Assembly: GCA_031262205.1 (NCBI GenBank)
Contig: JAISID010000009.1
Location: forward strand, 1 to 18,628
Origin: Holosporales bacterium
GTDB taxonomy: Bacteria > Pseudomonadota > Alphaproteobacteria > RUG11792
Direction: 5' to 3'
Length of the DNA stretch: 18,628 bases
Position 1 is the first letter of the stretch. Each line of letters begins with the position of its first letter. The position numbers and the translations under genes were made by a program. The notes beneath the pieces were generated by a model. It had not been told where the DNA came from. It did no database searches and saw nothing but the letters and a program-made list of their open reading frames with translations. This document shows, one piece after another, positions 15,523-18,628 of this stretch.

Positions 15523-15880
15523 TTTTATAAATGTATTACTTTAAACGTATTTATAAACTCTCTCTTTAGAACTCCAGAGATATATCTTTTATACGAATTT
15601 TAGTTTATCTACTTCGCTTTAGATGGCTGCTTCCCATTTTTTATTTTTGGAATCAATTCTTTTAATATCCAGTAAACGGCGGTTCGTACGGAAGAAGCTC
15701 AGTCAATTAAGGAACAGGGGAATTATCCGGCTAGTATGCAATCATAACCTTGAAGCGCAGTTTCATAAAAGAATCATCTAAAATATAGCGGCAAACCATT
15801 CAAATTCCGCCGCGACGTTTTGTCCATGAGAACCATAGCTTTATCTTCTCATATATTAATGCTTCCCATAATTAAAAAAA

Positions 15881-16011
15881 GGGGATACCACTGACATCCC
15901 GTACGTCTCATTTGTTAGTTCGTAGTTAATTCCCATTGGCAACTTTAGAGATTTGGGCTTATTTTTTGCATACAAATCTTGCTCGCGGGATATCAGGGAA
16001 TAATTCTCCCC
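15881..16011. repeat. inverted-repeat element of the GGGAATCAT family, 131 bp
   Basis: CTGACATCCCG (15891-15901) and CGGGATATCAG (15985-15995) are inverted with one mismatch, inside outer ends GGGGATA and the weaker TTCTCCCC. The interior aligns with 13263-13394 (CATTTGT near the left, TTGCATACAAATC near the right). It is flanked by A-runs on both sides (AAAAAAA at 15874-15880, TAAAAAAA at 16012-16019). Confidence 0.7.
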
Positions 16012-16147
16012 TAAAAAAATGTGAGAATACGACCAATTAGAAGCGATTTAATTAGTATCGACGCGCGATCTTCACATACGTCTTTCGGGCGGGGTAGCGC
16101 TTGAAACTACGTTTTTGCAAGAACTAAGGCGTTGAATTAGAATAAGT

Positions 16148-16233
16148 AACTATATTTTAAATAAAATATAGTTAAGATATTAATATATATACAAATTAAT
16201 ACTTTTAATTTCTTATTTAATATTTTAACTATG
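16148..16233. other. AT-only palindromic tract, candidate DNA-unwinding region
   Basis: Bases 16148-16159 (AACTATATTTTA) and 16162-16173 are perfect inverted repeats around a 2-nt centre. A second pair, GTTAAGATATTAA (16171-16183) and TTAATATTTTAAC (near 16219-16231), matches with one mismatch. Almost the whole tract is A or T. It ends about 30 bases before a perfect parS site. Origin function is inference: no DnaA box (TTATCCACA-like) was found beside it. Confidence 0.4.
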
Positions 16234-16254
16234 ATCCGCCGCGTTACGCCAAAA

Positions 16255-16478
16255 AATGAAAATGTTTCACGTGAAACATTTTTGTTTTTCAACTGAGAAG
16301 AGTGTTTTTATAGCGTGAATTCGCCTGTCGCGATAAAAATAAAGAAGCCCCCTTGTTTCTAAAAGACCTAGTTTGTAGCTAATAGTATTATTTTCAATTG
16401 GTTTTCTTGCAACAACCGTTGGTTGTTGTTCGTTTCGGTTGTGTCAATCATGTATGACCGTATTTATGTTTACGAAGC
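16255..16478 (+). repeat. parS-containing duplicated module, copy 1
   Basis: About 224 bp repeated at 16696-16922. The last 154 bases (16325-16478) differ from copy 2 by only two substitutions and one C insertion. The first 70 bases are much more diverged. The module contains parS, a hairpin CAACAACC-GTT-GGTTGTTG (16410-16428), and a start of a reading frame, MYDRIYVYEA (ATG 16450). In this copy the frame closes after 19 codons (TAG 16507-16509). Confidence 0.9.
16263..16278. promoter_or_regulatory. parS centromere site (ParB-binding), perfect 16-mer
   Basis: TGTTTCACGTGAAACA is an exact match to the widely conserved chromosomal parS consensus and lies inside a 20-bp perfect palindrome (16261-16280). 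ParB binds parS, spreads, and together with ParA segregates the origin region; chromosomal parS sites cluster near oriC. parA and parB are not in this window. Confidence 0.92.
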
Positions 16479-16695
16479 GTCGGAGGGACGGCGGCAAGTC
16501 TTGCAGTAGCATAGGATCGCGGAGTGGGAACCGCAATCGGAGCTATGCCTACTGTGGAAGCAAACGAATCAGACGAATCGAAAAAAAACGAACGAGTTGG
16601 GATGTAATAGACGAGGCGCTCCGCAGGCGTTTAGCGAGAAACTTGAAGCGATAGTCGAAGGGGGGAATCCTTTAAAGAAAAAGGTCTAGGTTATG

Positions 16696-16922
16696 AATGC
16701 AAAGTTTTAAACCTGAAGCATTTCTGTTTTTCAACTGAGGAGAGCGGTTTAATGTATACTATTTCGTCTGTCGCGATAAAAATAGAGAAGCCCCCCTTGT
16801 TTCTAAAAGACCTAGTTTGTAGCCAATAGTATTATTTTCAATTGGTTTTCTTGCAACAACCGTTGGTTGTTGTTCGTTTCGGTTGTGTCAATCATGTATG
16901 ACCGTATTTATGTTTACGAAGC
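16696..16922 (+). repeat. duplicated module, copy 2, with decayed parS
   Basis: Second copy of the module at 16255-16478. At the position of parS it has TTTTAAACCTGAAGCA, matching 11 of 16 bases and no longer palindromic. The right part, including the hairpin (16854-16872) and the MYDRIYVYEA codons, is nearly identical to copy 1. Confidence 0.9.
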
Positions 16923-17100
16923 ATTGAGGAGACAATACCGAAGAATAATTCCTGCGCGGTTTAAAGATATAGGTATACTGAGTTTATCCTACGAATACGT
17001 TGGCAGAGACGACGGCGAGGACTTAGCGTTTCCCCGCAACTTGGAAACGGCAGACCGTTCCCAAGTTAATTTTGCAAGTCTTTCTTTTATGATTATGTAA
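16894..17100 (+). CDS. doubtful small ORF, 68 aa, starting in the repeated module
   Basis: From the ATG at 16894 the frame reads MYDRIYVYEALRRQYRRIIP and ends FASLSFMIM. The first ten residues are shared with copy 1, where the frame then closes. There is no Shine-Dalgarno sequence (GGTTGTGTCAATC before the ATG) and no recognisable family. The open frame could be a remnant of a gene or chance. It is listed because its 5' part lies in strongly conserved repeated DNA. Confidence 0.25.
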   Translation: MYDRIYVYEALRRQYRRIIPARFKDIGILSLSYEYVGRDDGEDLAFPRNLETADRSQVNFASLSFMIM

Positions 17101-17146
17101 TTTTTGCTCTCAACCCTTGCATATTGTTAAATATTCCTATTAAATT

Positions 17147-18217
17147 CTATGAAAGTAGACCGCTAAAGAAATCTATAACTGGGTGACTCTTAGGCGTTCC
17201 TTTTCCGCCAGGTTTGCCATGGCATTCGCCGCTATGCGAATCGTCTGCTCCTATTAGAAGATCAGAATGAATCACTACATATGAGCCTGGAAGAGTTTTT
17301 AACATACCTCCTTTCTGCACTGTAATTGGAGAACGCGCATGCGATGGAGCAGCATCGTTTCCGCTCAATTCAAGAACGGCTTTGCGTTCTATTATTATCG
17401 GATTGAGAGGGATACTGTCGGTGTTGAAACATGCAACCGTTACGGGTCCTTCTAACGTAGTCTTACCTTCTGTTAGTTGCGTTTGATTTCCAGCTAAAAT
17501 AATTTTTCCTCTACCGCGAAGAGTGAGATTATGCGAAACAAGCCTTTTTTCTTCTCCAGTGAAAGGAGTAACGGCATTAGCGATGCTTGGAGTTACGACA
17601 TATGTTCCGTCGTCGTTTGTTAACGGTATATCGCATGGACGCGCTTCTTCGCCTGGTTTTGCAGAACTTATTAATAATGCAACTATTTCGCTAAAATCTC
17701 CTTCGTCTTGTCGTTGTTCTATAGAATCAAACGACATTCTTAAGTCTGCCGGTTGTCGTCTTATTAATACTCCTTGTCTTTCCGCGTCTCGTTTCATTTG
17801 TTCCGGAATATCCGATTTCCCAGTTGCGGCGTAGTATATATCTTCTCCATCTTCTCCCGTTAATGAAGGTTTGTAAACAATCGCATAAGCTTTGGGCTTT
17901 TGGCGTTTTAGATAAAACGGATGCGATATGACGACCGATGATCCAGATTCATAATGTTTTCTAGTAACACGCAAATGTACGTCTTTCCCTTTTATATCCC
18001 TGTAATTATCTATACAAGCATGCGACCCCATAGTGATGGAAGAGCCGTCCTCCATAGTCGTTTCCCCGCCGGGAGCAAGAACCATTGTGGAATGGTCTTC
18101 CACCTTTATCGCTGCTGGTTCTCTTTTCATTGGCGGTTTCCCCATGCTCGCCATACCTTCCGTAGCGTTTCCTAATATTAATATCCCCATCGTAAGTATT
18201 GTTAACTTTTTCGACAT
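17147..18217 (-). CDS. secreted beta-rich protein, 356 aa
   Basis: Family not recognised. The N-terminus MSKKLTILTMGILILGNATE followed by GMAS is a signal peptide. The mature protein starts Pro/Lys-rich. From about residue 225 to 325 it has repeated short beta-strand patterns (LTLRGRGKIILAGN, TTLEGPVTVACFN, ITVQKGGMLKTLPG, YVVIHSDLLIG), reminiscent of parallel beta-helix passengers of autotransporters or adhesins. There is no C-terminal beta-barrel; the protein ends in a Gly/His/Lys-rich stretch and VIDFFSGLLS. The start is convincing: AAGGAGG lies just upstream of the ATG, the best ribosome site in the window. A near-CtrA box lies 86 nt upstream. Surface or secreted location is inferred; function unknown. 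Confidence 0.7.
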   Translation of the reverse strand: MSKKLTILTMGILILGNATEGMASMGKPPMKREPAAIKVEDHSTMVLAPGGETTMEDGSSITMGSHACIDNYRDIKGKDVHLRVTRKHYESGSSVVISHPFYLKRQKPKAYAIVYKPSLTGEDGEDIYYAATGKSDIPEQMKRDAERQGVLIRRQPADLRMSFDSIEQRQDEGDFSEIVALLISSAKPGEEARPCDIPLTNDDGTYVVTPSIANAVTPFTGEEKRLVSHNLTLRGRGKIILAGNQTQLTEGKTTLEGPVTVACFNTDSIPLNPIIIERKAVLELSGNDAAPSHARSPITVQKGGMLKTLPGSYVVIHSDLLIGADDSHSGECHGKPGGKGTPKSHPVIDFFSGLLS

Positions 18218-18303
18218 AATCCCTCCTTGTAAAATTGCTTAACGAATTCTTGCTTTTTATTAGCTTTTATTCGTCTTTATAATTTTAGTTTAAGAAGAAA
18301 AGG

Positions 18304-18318
18304 TTTATTTTTCGTTAA
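18304..18318. promoter_or_regulatory. CtrA-like box, one mismatch (TTTA-N7-TTAA)
   Basis: TTTATTTTTCGTTAA departs from TTAA-N7-TTAA by one base and shares the central TTTTT run with the perfect boxes at 3511 and 6776. It lies 86 nt upstream of the ATG at 18217, close to the 88 nt seen between the shared box and the 6687 start. Confidence 0.3.
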
Positions 18319-18430
18319 TATCTAATTTATACTAATTATAATTTTTAAAAATCCCTTCGAATTCCTAGTAAAGGCTTGTAAAGCATGGATTAATAATAGC
18401 AAAAAGATTTTTTATAAATAGATTTATTTA

Positions 18431-18628
18431 TTATTCTATATATTGGGAGCGTTTTCTAATGTTAAAATAAAAGTTATTTAGTTGGAGATTTTTATAATTG
18501 TCTGGAATAAAATCAAGGGCGGAAGGATCGAAAGAGAGGAGGTAGTCTTCCAAAGAAGGAGGGAGGTCTTTAGGAAACAAAGACTCTCTGACTAAGCTCG
18601 CTCCATTTCCTCGGCATCTGCTAAAACT
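18431..18628 (-). CDS. hypothetical protein, C-terminal 65 residues (partial)
   Basis: A minus-strand frame is open from the window edge to a TAA at 18431-18433. It reads NGASLVRESLFPKDLPPSLE, then DYLLSFDPSALDFIPDNYKN, then LQLNNFYFNIRKRSQYIE. The Pro/Leu/Asp pattern looks like real protein. The 5' part is outside the window and no family was recognised. It is upstream of and co-directional with the 17147-18217 gene, with about 210 nt of very AT-rich DNA between them. Confidence 0.5.
   Translation of the reverse strand, partial: SFSRCRGNGASLVRESLFPKDLPPSLEDYLLSFDPSALDFIPDNYKNLQLNNFYFNIRKRSQYIE

Larger units (their letters stand above)
15255..16254. other. 1 kb of non-coding DNA upstream of parS
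   Basis: No gene is supported on either strand. It contains a direct repeat GATCTTATAAGTAC (15309-15322 and 15509-15522), probable decayed ends of the GGGAATCAT family (for example GGGAATCTTTCCGACG at 15455-15470), a full element at 15881-16011, and an AT-only palindromic tract from about 16148 to 16233. No RNA gene was recognised. Confidence 0.6.

Noticed and set aside
16520..16610. Frame reading GVGTAIGAMPTVEANESDES as the end of a lost glycine-zipper protein
   Set aside because: Too short, preceded by a stop in the same frame and without family match; probably chance.
16439..16654. Plus-strand 71-codon frame over the first repeat copy
   Set aside because: It starts in a different frame from the conserved MYDRIYVYEA codons, has very basic random-looking composition and no ribosome site.
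16255..16922. Repeats near parS as a CRISPR array
   Set aside because: Only two long copies, far apart, with no short regular repeat-spacer pattern.

Overview
This window looks like chromosomal DNA of an AT-rich alphaproteobacterium with a shrinking, probably host-associated genome. The alphaproteobacterial call rests on a coupled ntrY-ntrX pair, a small NrdD-like protein of the alphaproteobacterial type, and TTAA-N7-TTAA boxes of the CtrA kind upstream of secreted-protein genes. The decay is visible as an ntrX gene with an in-frame stop, two frameshifted pseudogenes, a stray fragment of ychF, and long non-coding stretches filled with worn palindromic repeats. Holosporales- or Rickettsiales-like lineages would fit, but that placement is inference.

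Layout. Bases 1-159 are the end of a LolC/LolE-type permease. After a gene-free stretch with repeat ends come two leftward genes for exported proteins: a long coiled-coil protein (739-2397) and a Pro/Gln/Asn-rich protein (2477-3460). A rightward housekeeping block follows: tRNA-Gly(GCC), rpmG, ychF and truB, closed by a stem-loop at 6064-6096. Next is a divergent pair of secreted-protein genes (6148-6687 minus, 6841-7500 plus) sharing one TTAA-N7-TTAA box. From 7501 to 9935 the DNA is mostly debris: a ychF fragment between 10-bp inverted repeats, a frameshifted winged-helix-like gene overlapping a 58-residue NrdD-like gene, a convergent broken ORF, and about 1 kb of repeats. ntrX (interrupted) and ntrY follow on the minus strand, then a 132-bp inverted-repeat element filling the gap to ruvA, then tsaD on the plus strand.

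From 15255 to 17146 there is almost no conventional coding. The region holds another inverted-repeat element, an AT-only palindromic tract, a perfect ParB-binding parS site (TGTTTCACGTGAAACA, 16263-16278), and a duplicated module of about 225 bp whose second copy carries a decayed parS. This suggests proximity to the chromosome origin/centromere. The window ends with a leftward secreted beta-rich protein (17147-18217) and the C-terminal end of another leftward gene (18431-18628).

How the parts work together. The core genes are tRNA and rRNA-linked translation (rpmG, ychF, truB, tsaD), recombination (ruvA) and a membrane sensor-regulator pair (ntrYX). The five exported proteins are unrelated in sequence but share signal peptides and CtrA-like upstream boxes, three of them 50-51 nt from the start codon. 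They may form a co-regulated, lineage-specific secretome.
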